The notes under the pieces: model-generated | Database searches by the model: none | What the model was told of the DNA's origin: nothing | What the model saw: only the letters and a program-made list of their open reading frames with translations | Source: Myxococcales bacterium | GTDB taxonomy: Bacteria; Myxococcota_A; Polyangia; Palsa-1104 | Assembly (NCBI GenBank): GCA_003170275.1 | Contig: PNAM01000065.1 | Span: 78,194-132,577, forward strand | Direction of reading: 5' to 3' | DNA: 54,384 nucleotides | Translations under genes and position numbers: made by a program | Shown here: piece after piece, positions 15,896 to 25,800 of the stretch | Layout of the letters: the number at the start of each line of letters is the position of its first letter | Numbering within the stretch: position 1 is the stretch's first letter

Positions 15896-17470
15896 GTGCG
15901 GAGTATGCTTCCGTCGGTGCTGTCGCGCACGTCGCTCGTGATGCTGCTCACGCTCGCGGGCGGGTGTGCGCCCGAAAAGCCGCCGGTCGATTCGACCGTG
16001 CTGGTGGGGCGCGGCGCCGACGTGCTGAGCCTCGATCCGGCGCGCGTCACCGACTCGGAATCGGCCGAGGTCACCGAGCAGATCTTCGATCACCTGGTGC
16101 GCTATCGGCACAACTCGACCGACATCGAGCCGGCGCTGGCGGTGCGCTGGGAGGTCTCGGGCGACGGCAAGATGTGGACCTTCCACCTGCGCGAGAACGT
16201 GCGCTTCCACGACGGCACGCCGCTCGACGCCGACGCGGTGGTGTTCTCCTTCGACCGGCAGCGCGATCCGACGCATCCCTACCACCAGCCCGACTTCACC
16301 TACTGGGACACCACCTTTCGCAACATCCAGAGCGTGACGAAGGTGGACACGCTCACGGTGCGCATCGCCATCGAGCGCCCGTACGCGCCGTTCCTCGCCA
16401 ACCTGGCCATGTTTCCGGTCTCGATCGTCTCGCCGGCCGCGGTCAAGAAGTGGGGCGCCGAGTTCTACCGGCATCCGTGCGGCACCGGACCGTTTCGCTT
16501 CGTCGAGTGGTCGGTGGGCGAGCGCGTCACGCTCGAGGCCAACGAGGCGTACTGGGACGGCGCGCCGTCGATCAAGCACCTGGTGTTCGTCGAGATCCGC
16601 GATCCGCGCCAGCGCCTGGTCGCGCTCGAGGGCGAGGCGATCGATCTGGCCGAGAACCTGAACCCGCAGGATCTGCAGTTCGTCGCGCTGCACCCGGGCC
16701 TGGAGCTGCACCGCGTGGCCGGCAACAACGTCGGCTACCTGGCGATGAACGTGACCCACCCGCCGTTCGACGACGTGCGCGTGCGCCGCGCGGTCAACTA
16801 CGCGGTCAACAAGACCGCCATCGTCAAGATGATCTACCAGGGCCTGGCGCAGCCCGCGACCTCGCCCGTCCCCCCGTCGCTGTGGGGGCACGTCGACGAG
16901 CCGCTCTACAACTACGATCCGCAAGAGGCGGTGCGGCTCCTCAAGGAAGCCGGCTACAAGCAGCCCAAGGTGCACCCGCGGCTGTACACCATGGACACCT
17001 CGCGCACGTATATGCCCGCGCCGGAGACGGTGGCGCGAATCATCCAGCACAACTTGCGCGACGTGGGCATCGACGTGGAGATCGTCAAGGACGACATCAA
17101 CGCGCACGTGCGGCTCACGCAGGAGGGCAAGCACGACCTGTGTCTGCTCGGCTGGACCGCCGACACGGGCGATCCGGACAATTTTCTCTACGTGCTCTTC
17201 GATCCGGAGAACGCCGAGGTGGGCGGCGCGCGCAACGTCGCGTTCTACAAGAACGCCGAGCTGCACGGCATCCTCGCCTGGGCGCAGGAGTCGAGCGATC
17301 GCGCCGAGCGCGAGCGGTTCTACAAGAAGGCGCAGGACCTGATCGCGCGCGACGCGCCATGGGTGCCTCTAGCGCACGCCGAGGTCGTCGTGGCCGCACG
17401 CACCAGCCTGTCCGGCGTGGTGGTGCACCCGTCGGCCAATATCTACTTCCATAAGGTGACGCGGAAGTGA
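15896..17470 (+). CDS. Family 5 solute-binding lipoprotein (oligopeptide ABC type)
   Basis: A 524-residue lipoprotein (lipobox LAGGC, Cys24) of the DppA/OppA type. Recognised features are GADVLSLDPARVTDSES, the WTFHLRENVRFHDGTPLDA signature, HPCGTGPFRFVEW and VRRAVNYAVNKTAIVK. These proteins bind peptides or other large solutes for ABC importers. No permease or ATPase genes are nearby, so it may feed a transporter elsewhere. The start may be GTG 15896 or ATG 15905. It is followed by the sensor kinase gene after seven bases, so it may supply a ligand-sensing input, which is speculation from position. Confidence 0.9.
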   Translation: MRSMLPSVLSRTSLVMLLTLAGGCAPEKPPVDSTVLVGRGADVLSLDPARVTDSESAEVTEQIFDHLVRYRHNSTDIEPALAVRWEVSGDGKMWTFHLRENVRFHDGTPLDADAVVFSFDRQRDPTHPYHQPDFTYWDTTFRNIQSVTKVDTLTVRIAIERPYAPFLANLAMFPVSIVSPAAVKKWGAEFYRHPCGTGPFRFVEWSVGERVTLEANEAYWDGAPSIKHLVFVEIRDPRQRLVALEGEAIDLAENLNPQDLQFVALHPGLELHRVAGNNVGYLAMNVTHPPFDDVRVRRAVNYAVNKTAIVKMIYQGLAQPATSPVPPSLWGHVDEPLYNYDPQEAVRLLKEAGYKQPKVHPRLYTMDTSRTYMPAPETVARIIQHNLRDVGIDVEIVKDDINAHVRLTQEGKHDLCLLGWTADTGDPDNFLYVLFDPENAEVGGARNVAFYKNAELHGILAWAQESSDRAERERFYKKAQDLIARDAPWVPLAHAEVVVAARTSLSGVVVHPSANIYFHKVTRK

Positions 17471-17477
17471 GCGCGTC

Positions 17478-20318
17478 GTGAGCGAATCGGAGGGCGATCG
17501 CGATCGGCCGCCGAGCCTGCCGGGGACGCCGCGGCGGCGCGCGACCGATCGCGTGCGGGCCAAGCCCGAGGGGCTGTTCGGGTACTTGCGCCTAAGGCAT
17601 AAGCTGGCGGTCATGCTCACCGTCGCTGCGCTCCTGCCGGTGCTGGGCGCGTCGACGGTAGCGATCCGGCTGGTGCTCGCCGGGCTCAAGTCGGGCGCGC
17701 GCACGCAGACCGAGCGCACCATGCGCGTGGCGCTCAACCTGGTGCTGGCGCACGTCAAGGAGGTGTTCGAGGACACCATCCGCTTGTCAGAGACCGCCGG
17801 CCTGTCGGATCTGTTGATCCTCGATCCGGCGGGCGTCGACGAGCTGTTGCAGCACAAAGAGGACGAGCTGATGCCCGGCCTGGTCGAGGTCGCCGACGCC
17901 GCGGGCAAGATCGTCGGCCGCCGATCGATCGGCCGGCCCTCCAAGGATCTCGAGCTCGCCGACGGCGCCGACCCGATCAAGCACGCGCTCGGCTACGAGC
18001 GGCGCGTCACCATCGAGCATCCGCCGCACGCGCGCTCGCTGGTGGTGCGCGCCTGCGCGCCGGTGGTCGACGAGTCGTTCCAGCTGCGCGGCGCGGTGGT
18101 GGTGTCGGTGCCGCTCGACGCCGCGTTCGCCGATCGCCTGAAGGCGCAGCTCTCCGCCGACGTGGTGGTCTATCTCGACGACGCGCCGAGCGCCTCTTCG
18201 TTCCTCGCCGCCGACGGGCGCCGCGAGGTTGGGTTCTCCGCGCCGAGCGAGGTGGCCAGGGCGGTGCTGGCCGGCAAGACGCAGGTCGACGAGTCCTACG
18301 CCTATGGCCGCATGTTCTCGGTCGGCTACGCGCCGCTGCAAGATCTCGAAGGGCACCGGCTCGGCATGCTCGCGGTGGCCGTCGACGAAGACGCGCTGGT
18401 GCAGGCCAAGGTGCAGGCGTGGCGCTCGCTCGCGCTCGGCGGCGCGTCGGCGGTGGTGTTCGCGCTGGCGCTCGCGGCACTGCTCTCGCGGCGGCTGACC
18501 CGGCCGCTCGGCCACCTGCACGCCGGCGCGATCGCGGTCGCGCGTGGTGATCTCGATCACCAGATCATCCAGGAGACCGGCGACGAGATCGGCGATCTGG
18601 CGGTGGCGTTCGCGCAGATGACGCGGGCGGTGCGCGACAACCGCGATCGCCTGGCGGACCGCATGCGCGAGATCGTCACCCTGCACGACATCGGCCGCGC
18701 GGTCTCGTCGGTGCTCGCGCTCGACGAGGTGCTCTCCAAGATCGTCGAGGAGGTCGCGCAGGTGCTCTCGGCGCGCCGCTGCGGCCTGCTCCTGACGCGC
18801 GAGGATGGCAACCTGGAAGTGGGCGCCGGAGTCGGACTGGAAGGAATCCAGGGAATCGTCGAGCTCGCCGAGGCGGTCGCTTGGCGGGGCGGACCGGTGC
18901 GCATCGAGAACATCGAGAACGAAGCCGAGCTCAAGCTCCCCGCCACCCTCGCGGGCGTGGGCGGCTCCTTGCTCGCCGTGCCGCTCGAGCAGAAGGATCG
19001 CGTGCTCGGCATGCTGCTGGTGACGCGCCGATCCAACCCGTTCTCCGACGCGGACCTGCGCTTGCTCGCCACCTTCGCGCATCAGGCGTCGACGGCGATC
19101 TCCAACGCGCGGCTCTACGACGAGGTGCAGAAGGCCTCGACGCAGCTCGAGCAGAAGGTGCAGGAGCGCACCATCGAGCTCTTGATCGCCAACAAGGAGC
19201 TCGAGGTGGCGCTCTCCGATCTGCGCCAGGCGCAGTCGGCGCTGGTGCACTCCGAGCGCATGGCCGGCCTCGGCCAGCTAGTGGCCGGCGTGGCGCACGA
19301 GGTCAACTCGCCGGCCGCGGCGATCCAGGGCGCGGTCGACAACCTGGCCGACAACGTCGAGCGGCTGGCGCGGCGCGCGCGCGAGCTCGGGGAAATCCGC
19401 ATGGCGCCGAACGATCGCACGCGCTTCTTCGCGCTCGTCGAGCAGCTCGCGCCGCGCTTGCAGTCGGCGCGTGTCGAATCGCCGACGCACGTGCGCCGTC
19501 AGTCCAAGGAGCTCGCGGCGAACCTGGGCAAGCTCGGGCTCACCGACGTGGATTCGACCTGCCGCGTGCTGATCGAGATCGGCGCCGGCGAGGCCGCCTA
19601 CCAGGTCGCTCAGCTCGCCGAGCGTTCGACGATCACCACCAAGGAAGGATCGCCCGAGGGCGTGGCCGAGGTTCCCAAGCTGGCGTTCAACGCACTGGTA
19701 GGTTACCTGGAGCAGTACGCCTACCTGTTCCGCAACACGCACTCGATCCGCACGGCGATTCGGCGAATCACTCGCATCGTTGGCGCGTTGAAGGGGTATT
19801 CACATCTCGATCAAGCGAAGGTGACTCCGTCCGACCTTCACGAGGGCATCGAGAACACGCTCGTCATCCTTCATAGCGAGCTCAAATATGGTATAACCGT
19901 TACGCGGAAGTATGCAGAGCTGCCGAATGTTCCGGTCTATGTGGACGAGCTGAATCAGGTCTGGACCAATCTGATCCATAACGCGGTACAGGCCCTCGGG
20001 GGGCGTGGCGAAATCGTGATCGAAACCAGGTTGGCCGGACCGCAGGTGCAGGTCAGTATTCAAGACAACGGGCCGGGAATCCCGTCGGACGTGATGCCTC
20101 GAATCTTCGAGCCGTTTTTCACCACCAAGGCGAAGGGCGAGGGCACCGGGCTCGGGCTGGGAATCGTAAAGCAGATCGTGGACAAGCATTCGGGTAGGAT
20201 CGACGTGACATCGGAGCCGGGATGCACGCGCTTCACGGTGTGCCTGCCGGTCGAGGGGCCAAAGGTGGCGGTGGTGGCAAACACGGGTGAGGCGGCGTCG
20301 GCCGTAGTTGAATCGTGA
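17478..20318 (+). CDS. Membrane sensor histidine kinase (extracytoplasmic sensor, HAMP, GAF)
   Basis: A 946-residue kinase. A first membrane helix lies at about 40-66, an extracytoplasmic region of about 250 residues follows, and a second helix (about 315-340) leads to HAMP (RRLTRPLGHLHAGAIAVARG), GAF (about 405-545), a coiled coil, and the kinase core. The H-box is GVAHEVNSP with His607. The ATPase has N-box NLIHNAVQ, G1 DNGPGIPS and FFTTKAKGEGTGLGLGI. About 100 extra residues separate the H-box from the N-box compared with ordinary kinases. The last 500 bases use visibly more A/T-ending codons. The TGA overlaps the next ATG, coding for its likely response regulator. Confidence 0.93.
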   Translation: MSESEGDRDRPPSLPGTPRRRATDRVRAKPEGLFGYLRLRHKLAVMLTVAALLPVLGASTVAIRLVLAGLKSGARTQTERTMRVALNLVLAHVKEVFEDTIRLSETAGLSDLLILDPAGVDELLQHKEDELMPGLVEVADAAGKIVGRRSIGRPSKDLELADGADPIKHALGYERRVTIEHPPHARSLVVRACAPVVDESFQLRGAVVVSVPLDAAFADRLKAQLSADVVVYLDDAPSASSFLAADGRREVGFSAPSEVARAVLAGKTQVDESYAYGRMFSVGYAPLQDLEGHRLGMLAVAVDEDALVQAKVQAWRSLALGGASAVVFALALAALLSRRLTRPLGHLHAGAIAVARGDLDHQIIQETGDEIGDLAVAFAQMTRAVRDNRDRLADRMREIVTLHDIGRAVSSVLALDEVLSKIVEEVAQVLSARRCGLLLTREDGNLEVGAGVGLEGIQGIVELAEAVAWRGGPVRIENIENEAELKLPATLAGVGGSLLAVPLEQKDRVLGMLLVTRRSNPFSDADLRLLATFAHQASTAISNARLYDEVQKASTQLEQKVQERTIELLIANKELEVALSDLRQAQSALVHSERMAGLGQLVAGVAHEVNSPAAAIQGAVDNLADNVERLARRARELGEIRMAPNDRTRFFALVEQLAPRLQSARVESPTHVRRQSKELAANLGKLGLTDVDSTCRVLIEIGAGEAAYQVAQLAERSTITTKEGSPEGVAEVPKLAFNALVGYLEQYAYLFRNTHSIRTAIRRITRIVGALKGYSHLDQAKVTPSDLHEGIENTLVILHSELKYGITVTRKYAELPNVPVYVDELNQVWTNLIHNAVQALGGRGEIVIETRLAGPQVQVSIQDNGPGIPSDVMPRIFEPFFTTKAKGEGTGLGLGIVKQIVDKHSGRIDVTSEPGCTRFTVCLPVEGPKVAVVANTGEAASAVVES

Positions 20319-21361
20319 TGACCAAAGAACACATCATTTGCGTCGACGATGAGGAGGGGATCCTCACGGCGCTCCGGCAGCAGCTCGGCGCGCGCTTCGG
20401 CGACGAGTGCCAGATCGAGGTCGCCCAGTCGGCGCACGACGCGCTCGAGCTGGTCGAGGAGCTCAAGCGCGACGGTGAGCAGTTGGCGGTGATGATCGCC
20501 GATCAGATCATGCCCGGCATGAAGGGCGTGGAGCTGCTCGAAGAGGTCCACAAGCGCTCGCCCGGGACCACCAAGATCCTGCTCACCGGCCAGGCCGGGC
20601 TGGATGCGGTGGTGGCGGCGATCAACCGCGCCGGCCTCAACCGCTACATCCCCAAGCCGTGGGACGAGCCCGATCTGCGGCTCACCGTCGAGAACCTGCT
20701 GCGCACGTTCCGCCTGCACCGGCAGAACGAGCTGCTGGTCGACGATCTCAAGCGCAAGAACACCGAGCTCGAGGCGGCCAAGCTCTCGCTGGAAGAGAAG
20801 GTCCGCGCGCGCACGGTCGAGCTCGAAGAGGCCAACCTGCGCCTCAACCGGCTGGCGGTCACCGACGGGCTCACCGGGCTGTTCAACCACCGCTACCTGC
20901 ACGAGCAGCTCAAGGTCGCGGTCGAGCGCTCGCTGCGTTCGGGCACGCCGGTGGCGATGCTGATGATCGACGTCGATCACTTCAAGAAGTACAACGATCG
21001 CTGCGGTCACCCCGCCGGCGACGAGGCGTTGCGCTGCGTCGCGCGGCTGGTGGCGCAGGATCGCCGCCAGGTCGATGTGGTGGCGCGCTACGGCGGCGAG
21101 GAGTTCGCCATCCTCCTGCACGACGCGTCGCGCGAGATCGCCACCGAGGTCGCGGAGAAGATCCGCGAGCGCGTCTCGCTGGCGCCGATCGTCCACGCGG
21201 AGCGCCAGCCGCTCGGCAAGATGACGGTCTCGATCGGCATCGCGGTCTGTCCCGAGGACGCGACCACCGCCGAGAGCCTGCTCGAAGCGGCCGACGTCGC
21301 GCTGTACCGCGCCAAGAAGTCCGGCCGCGACATGGTCGTCTCCGCCGCGCGCCAGATCTGA
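20318..21361 (+). CDS. Receiver-GGDEF response regulator (diguanylate cyclase)
   Basis: About 347 residues. The receiver domain has the acidic pair CVDDEEG, the phospho-acceptor Asp62 in MIADQIMPGM, Thr in LLTGQAG and the Lys in YIPKPWDEPD. A coiled-coil linker (about 130-175) joins it to a GGDEF domain with intact GGEEF at 259-263 and an RQVD inhibitory site five residues earlier, so it should make cyclic di-GMP and be product-inhibited. The RIPKPW-like receiver end is typical of the HnoC/RpfG-like group. It is coupled (TGATG) to the sensor kinase gene, so the pair probably forms a phosphorelay controlling cyclic di-GMP. A GTG at 20315 is an alternative start. Confidence 0.93.
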   Translation: MTKEHIICVDDEEGILTALRQQLGARFGDECQIEVAQSAHDALELVEELKRDGEQLAVMIADQIMPGMKGVELLEEVHKRSPGTTKILLTGQAGLDAVVAAINRAGLNRYIPKPWDEPDLRLTVENLLRTFRLHRQNELLVDDLKRKNTELEAAKLSLEEKVRARTVELEEANLRLNRLAVTDGLTGLFNHRYLHEQLKVAVERSLRSGTPVAMLMIDVDHFKKYNDRCGHPAGDEALRCVARLVAQDRRQVDVVARYGGEEFAILLHDASREIATEVAEKIRERVSLAPIVHAERQPLGKMTVSIGIAVCPEDATTAESLLEAADVALYRAKKSGRDMVVSAARQI

Positions 21362-21384
21362 ACCCAACAACACTGGAGGGTGCC

Positions 21385-22386
21385 ATGGATGTGGCGGTGA
21401 TCGGCGCGGGCAGCTGGGGAACGGCGCTCGCCAAGGTGCTCGCCGACAAGGGGCACGCGGTGACGCTGTGGGGGCGCTCGCCCGAGCATCTCGCCGAGAT
21501 CGACGCCGCGCGCGCCAACAAGCGCTACCTGCCGAGCGCGATCCTGCCGGCGACGCTCACCACCGAGCCCGACCTGGCCAAGGCGGTCGCCGGCAAAGCG
21601 GTGGTGGTGTCGGTGGTGCCGTCGCACACGGTGCGGCAGGTGTTCGCCGAGGCCGGCAAGTCGATGTCCAGCGATGCGGTGGTGGTCTCGGCCTCGAAGG
21701 GCATCGAGAACGAATCGCTGGCGACGATGGACGAGGTGTTGAAGGAGATCCTGCCCGGCAAGGTCGGCACGCGGCTGGCGTTCCTCTCGGGGCCGAGCTT
21801 CGCCAAGGAGGTGGGTGCGAACCTGCCGACCGCGGTGGTGATGGCCTCGCGCGATCGCGCCGTCGCCGAGCGCTGCGCGGGGCTGTTCCAGGCCGAGCGC
21901 TTTCGCGTGTACACCTCCGACGACGTGCCCGGCGTGGAGCTGGGCGGCGCGCTCAAGAACGTGATGGCCATCGCCGCCGGCGTGGCTGACGGGATGGGCC
22001 TCGGGCACAACAGCCGCGCGGCGCTGATCACGCGCGGGCTGGCGGAGATCACCCGGCTGGCGGTGCGCAAGGCGGCCAACCCGCTCACGCTCGCCGGGCT
22101 GGCCGGCATGGGCGACCTGGTGCTGACCTGCACCGGCGATCTGTCGCGCAACCGCACCGTCGGCATCGGCCTCGGCAAGGGGCAAAAGCTGAAGGACGTG
22201 CTGGCCGGCATGAGCCAGGTCGCCGAGGGCGTCAAGACCACCAAGAGCGCGTACGATCTGGCCGAGCGGCTGGGCGTCGAGATGCCGATCACGAGAGCGA
22301 TGTACCGGCTGCTCTACGAAGACATCTCGGCGATGGAGGCGGTGTCGGAGCTGCTCGGCCGCGCGCCCAAGCACGAGCTGGCGTAG
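21385..22386 (+). CDS. gpsA: NAD(P)-dependent glycerol-3-phosphate dehydrogenase
   Basis: A 333-residue cytoplasmic enzyme that reduces dihydroxyacetone phosphate to sn-glycerol 3-phosphate for phospholipid synthesis. The N-terminal dinucleotide motif is AVIGAGSWGTALAKVLA. Further signatures are SASKGIE, LSGPSFAKEV, the catalytic-Lys segment GGALKNVMAIAAGVADG and GMGDLVLTCTG. Length is normal. The ATG at 21385 has a good GGAGG six bases upstream; a frame open back to 20659 runs through the cyclase gene and is not used. Confidence 0.97.
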   Translation: MDVAVIGAGSWGTALAKVLADKGHAVTLWGRSPEHLAEIDAARANKRYLPSAILPATLTTEPDLAKAVAGKAVVVSVVPSHTVRQVFAEAGKSMSSDAVVVSASKGIENESLATMDEVLKEILPGKVGTRLAFLSGPSFAKEVGANLPTAVVMASRDRAVAERCAGLFQAERFRVYTSDDVPGVELGGALKNVMAIAAGVADGMGLGHNSRAALITRGLAEITRLAVRKAANPLTLAGLAGMGDLVLTCTGDLSRNRTVGIGLGKGQKLKDVLAGMSQVAEGVKTTKSAYDLAERLGVEMPITRAMYRLLYEDISAMEAVSELLGRAPKHELA

Positions 22387-22389
22387 CGT

Positions 22390-22806
22390 ATGCCGCAGCC
22401 GCTGGTCTGCCTGGTCGGCTTCGCGCTATGGGCGGTGCTGCTGGTCATGGGCGTGGGTTTCTCGCGAGTCGCCCAGGTGCTCGCCGGGAAGAAGAGGGCG
22501 AACGAGTTCCCGAGCGGCACGCAGCACGGCGGCGATCGTTACTGGCGTCTCAACCGCGCGCACCTGAACACCGTGGAGAACCTGCCGATCTTCGCGGCGC
22601 TGGTGATCGCCGGCGTGCTGTTGCACGTGAGCTCGGCGGCGTTCGCGACGCTGCCGGTGGTCATCGTGGGTGCGAGGATCGTGCAATCGGTCGTTCACGT
22701 CAGCTCCGGATCGGTGGTGGCCGTGAACGTGCGGTTCACGGCGTTCCTGACGCAGGTCGTTTGCTTTGCGTGGATGGGGATCGAGATTCTTCGGGCGCAC
22801 GCGTAG
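22390..22806 (+). CDS. MAPEG-family membrane protein
   Basis: A 138-residue protein with about four membrane helices. The conserved MAPEG features are the RANEFP-like segment after helix 1 (KKRANEFPSG), the RLNRAHLNTVENLPIF stretch at helix 2, and the ARIVQSVVHV stretch in helix 3. Family members are glutathione-dependent or lipid-modifying membrane enzymes; a specific reaction cannot be given. It begins four bases after gpsA, so the two are co-transcribed. Confidence 0.85.
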   Translation: MPQPLVCLVGFALWAVLLVMGVGFSRVAQVLAGKKRANEFPSGTQHGGDRYWRLNRAHLNTVENLPIFAALVIAGVLLHVSSAAFATLPVVIVGARIVQSVVHVSSGSVVAVNVRFTAFLTQVVCFAWMGIEILRAHA

Positions 22807-22846
22807 CGGGCGTCTGGGGGCGCATTCGCGCACTTCCGAACCGCCC

Positions 22847-25800
22847 CTAAGAAAACCGTGCCCGCAACGGCTTCAGCAGCGCCTTCAGCTCCTCGGCGCT
22901 CTTCACCCGCTGGTCCATCTCCTTCTCCAAACAGCACAAGATCAACTTGTCGACATCGGGGTGGATCGCATCGTTGATCTCGGACGGCTTCGGCGGCTGC
23001 GTGTACATGTGGTGGTACAGCACCTCGCCGGTGACGAACGGCGGGCGGCCGGTGAGCAGCTCGAACAAGGTGCAGCCGACCGAATACAGATCGGAGCGGA
23101 AGTCGACGCCGGTGCCGCGGATCTGCTCGGGCGACATGTACAAGGGCGTGCCGCACACCTTGGTCTGCGTGAGGCGCGCCTGCTGGACCGCGCGCGCCAG
23201 CCCGAAGTCGCCGATCTTCACCACGCCCTCGGTGGTGAGGAAGATGTTGGCCGGCTTGATGTCGCGGTGCAGGATGCGGCGGCCGTGGGCGTAGGCCAGC
23301 CCGGCGCAGATCTGCTCGGCGATGACGAGCACCTCGTCGATCGGCAGCGTGCCCTTTTCCTGAATCACGGCCTCGAGCGTGCGCCCGTCGACGAACTCCA
23401 TCACCATGAAGGTCTCGTTGCCGGCCACGCCCTGGTCGAACACCGTCACCAGGTTGGGATGGTTGAGGGCCGCCATCGCCTTGCCCTCCTGCAAGAACAT
23501 CTCGAGCGCCTGCTTGTTGTGGCGAACCTCGTCGCTGATGATCTTGATCGCCACGTCGCGCTCGAGCACGCTGTCGCGTCCCTTGAACACGATGCCCATC
23601 GCCCCGCGGCCCAGCTCCTTGACCTTCTGGTAGCGCCCGAGGCTGGTGCCCGCGCTTGGACGGGGCGCCGCCGCTGCCCTGCCTGAGAAGCCGACGTCCG
23701 TGCCGGCCTGCATCGACGGTTGCAAGTGGGTCGGTGCCTCCACGCCGGTGGGCATGTTGAGGTCTCCGACGGCGAATCCGGGCGGCAGGCTCACTCCGTC
23801 GTCGTCGTCGTCGTGCGCGTGTGGCGCCGCCGACTCGCCGATCGGTTGGGCCGTCGCCAAGTGCGCGGGGGAGGGCGGCGCGGCCGGCGCTTTTCTAGCC
23901 ACGCCCGGACCGTCGTCGTCGGAGATCGCGATCCCCTTGGACAGCTCGATCTCGCGCCGCTCTCGCAACAGGTCGAAGATCAGCTGCTGTACCTTGCCGC
24001 CGAGCGATTGGACGTCGCGCTTCATCTTCAGCCCGCGCGCCTCGAGCGAGACCACGTGTTGGCCGCGCGGCACGTAGATGGTCAGGTGCCCGGCCGCATC
24101 GGTGGTTTGATCGGCGGCCGTGACGCCGTCGATGTGCACCGCTACGCCTCCGAGCGGATCGCCGTCGCTGACCGTGACGCGGTACTCGGTCGCGTGCGGA
24201 TCGAGGTCGAAGTGCACCTGCGTGGTGTCGCCGCGCCGCACGAGGATCTGCTGGGTGAGCGTCTCCGGCAGCGCGCGCACCTCACCACCCTTTTCCTGCG
24301 TCCCGTACAGATGGATGTACCAGGTGCCCGCGCGCACGCGGTCGAACTCGCTGCGCGCCGGCGCCATGCGGTGCTTCATGCGGCTCTTGCGCAGGCCACC
24401 CGCGTGCTCGGACTTGTGAAAGCCGATCGCGTCGACGATCACCGGTGCCTTCTTCGAGCGATTGATCAGCAGCGTGATCGCCTCGCTGTGGCTCCCGGGA
24501 TCGCGCTTGATCTCCACGGCCACGCCGCCCACGCGCAGCACCACGAACATCACGTACAGCGCGATCAGCCCGGCGATCCCGAGCCCGATCGGCAACAGCA
24601 ACGCGTTGAGGCGCACCAGCCCGTTGCTCCGTCCGGCGATCGATTCCTCGTACTCGTAGAGCTCCGCGCTGGCGACGTCGTACAGCGCGAGGTACACGTT
24701 GGCCCGGCCGCTCTCGGCGGTCAGCTTGTAGACCACCACGTAGTTGGTCTTCACTTCGGCCTGCGCCAGCTTGGCCAGCGCTTCGTGCGTGACCTCGCCG
24801 ACTTCCTTTTGTTTCTGAACCACCCCGAGATCGAACGGCGACTGCGACAGCGCGTGCGCCAGCGCGATCCCGAGGAGCCGGTTGTTGACCGCGTACAGCG
24901 ACCACGGTGGCTCGCCGCCGCCCTTTATCGGATAGACCACCGCCGTGCCCGGCTGGCGCTGCGCGAGCGGCGGGAAGGTCTCCAAGAGCGGCACCAACAG
25001 CGCGGCGATCTGTTGCACCTCGGCCGTCGCGGGCTCGACCTTGCGCGCCGCGTCCGGCCTGGCGCCCGTCTGGCCCGCTGCGATCGCGCGCGCCCCCCCG
25101 CCCTTGTGGCCCGGGACGTCGACCACCGTGGCGTCCGCGCGCCGCCGCGCCACCATCGCCGCGAGCGACTTGCCGAGCAGGCTCGGATCGTTCTGGATCA
25201 TCCCGCCCACCTCGGGCAGCTCGCCCGCGCCGAGGTCGTCCACGTTGACCATGCCGAGCGTGTCCTCGGTTCGATTGCCGCCGCGCGCCGCGCGCAGGCC
25301 GATCATCGAAGCCACGCCGGGGAGGCTCTTGGCCACGCGGTGCGCCGCGGTCACCGCCAGCGCTTCGGAGCGGGGCGCCAGCGCGCCAGGCGGCAGCGAC
25401 GCCACGTAGGCGAGCGTCGCGGAATCGGGCGGCGTCCGCTCGAGCAGCGGCGCGAGCTCGGAGTCCGCCTCGACCCTCTTGCCCTTTTTCAGATAAAGCT
25501 CGGCGCGCGCCAGCGAGAGCGCCGGCGAGCCGGGGGCGCTCTTCAGCGTCGCCAGGATCTTGGTGGCCTTGCCCAGATCGGGCAGCGCGATCTCGGCGCG
25601 GGCGATCTCGGCGCGCGCCTCCAGGTTGTTGGGGTCGGCCTCGCCGATCTTGATCGCTTCGGCGGTCTCCCCGGCGGCCAGGGCGGCGACCATGCGCGCG
25701 TCGGACGGGAGCTCCGGGATGTGCGAGACCACCTGCGCGAGCTCCCTGGCGGCCGGCACCCGGGCAGCCACGCCGCGCGACGCGATCTGCAGCGCGTCGG

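Noticed and set aside
22807..22846. Terminator hairpin between the MAPEG and kinase genes (GGGGCG / CGCCCC)
   Set aside because: The loop is long and there is no T-run; not convincing enough to list.
23790..23815. GTC triplet run as a microsatellite
   Set aside because: It encodes a short poly-Asp linker in the kinase gene; too short and too expected to be called a separate element.
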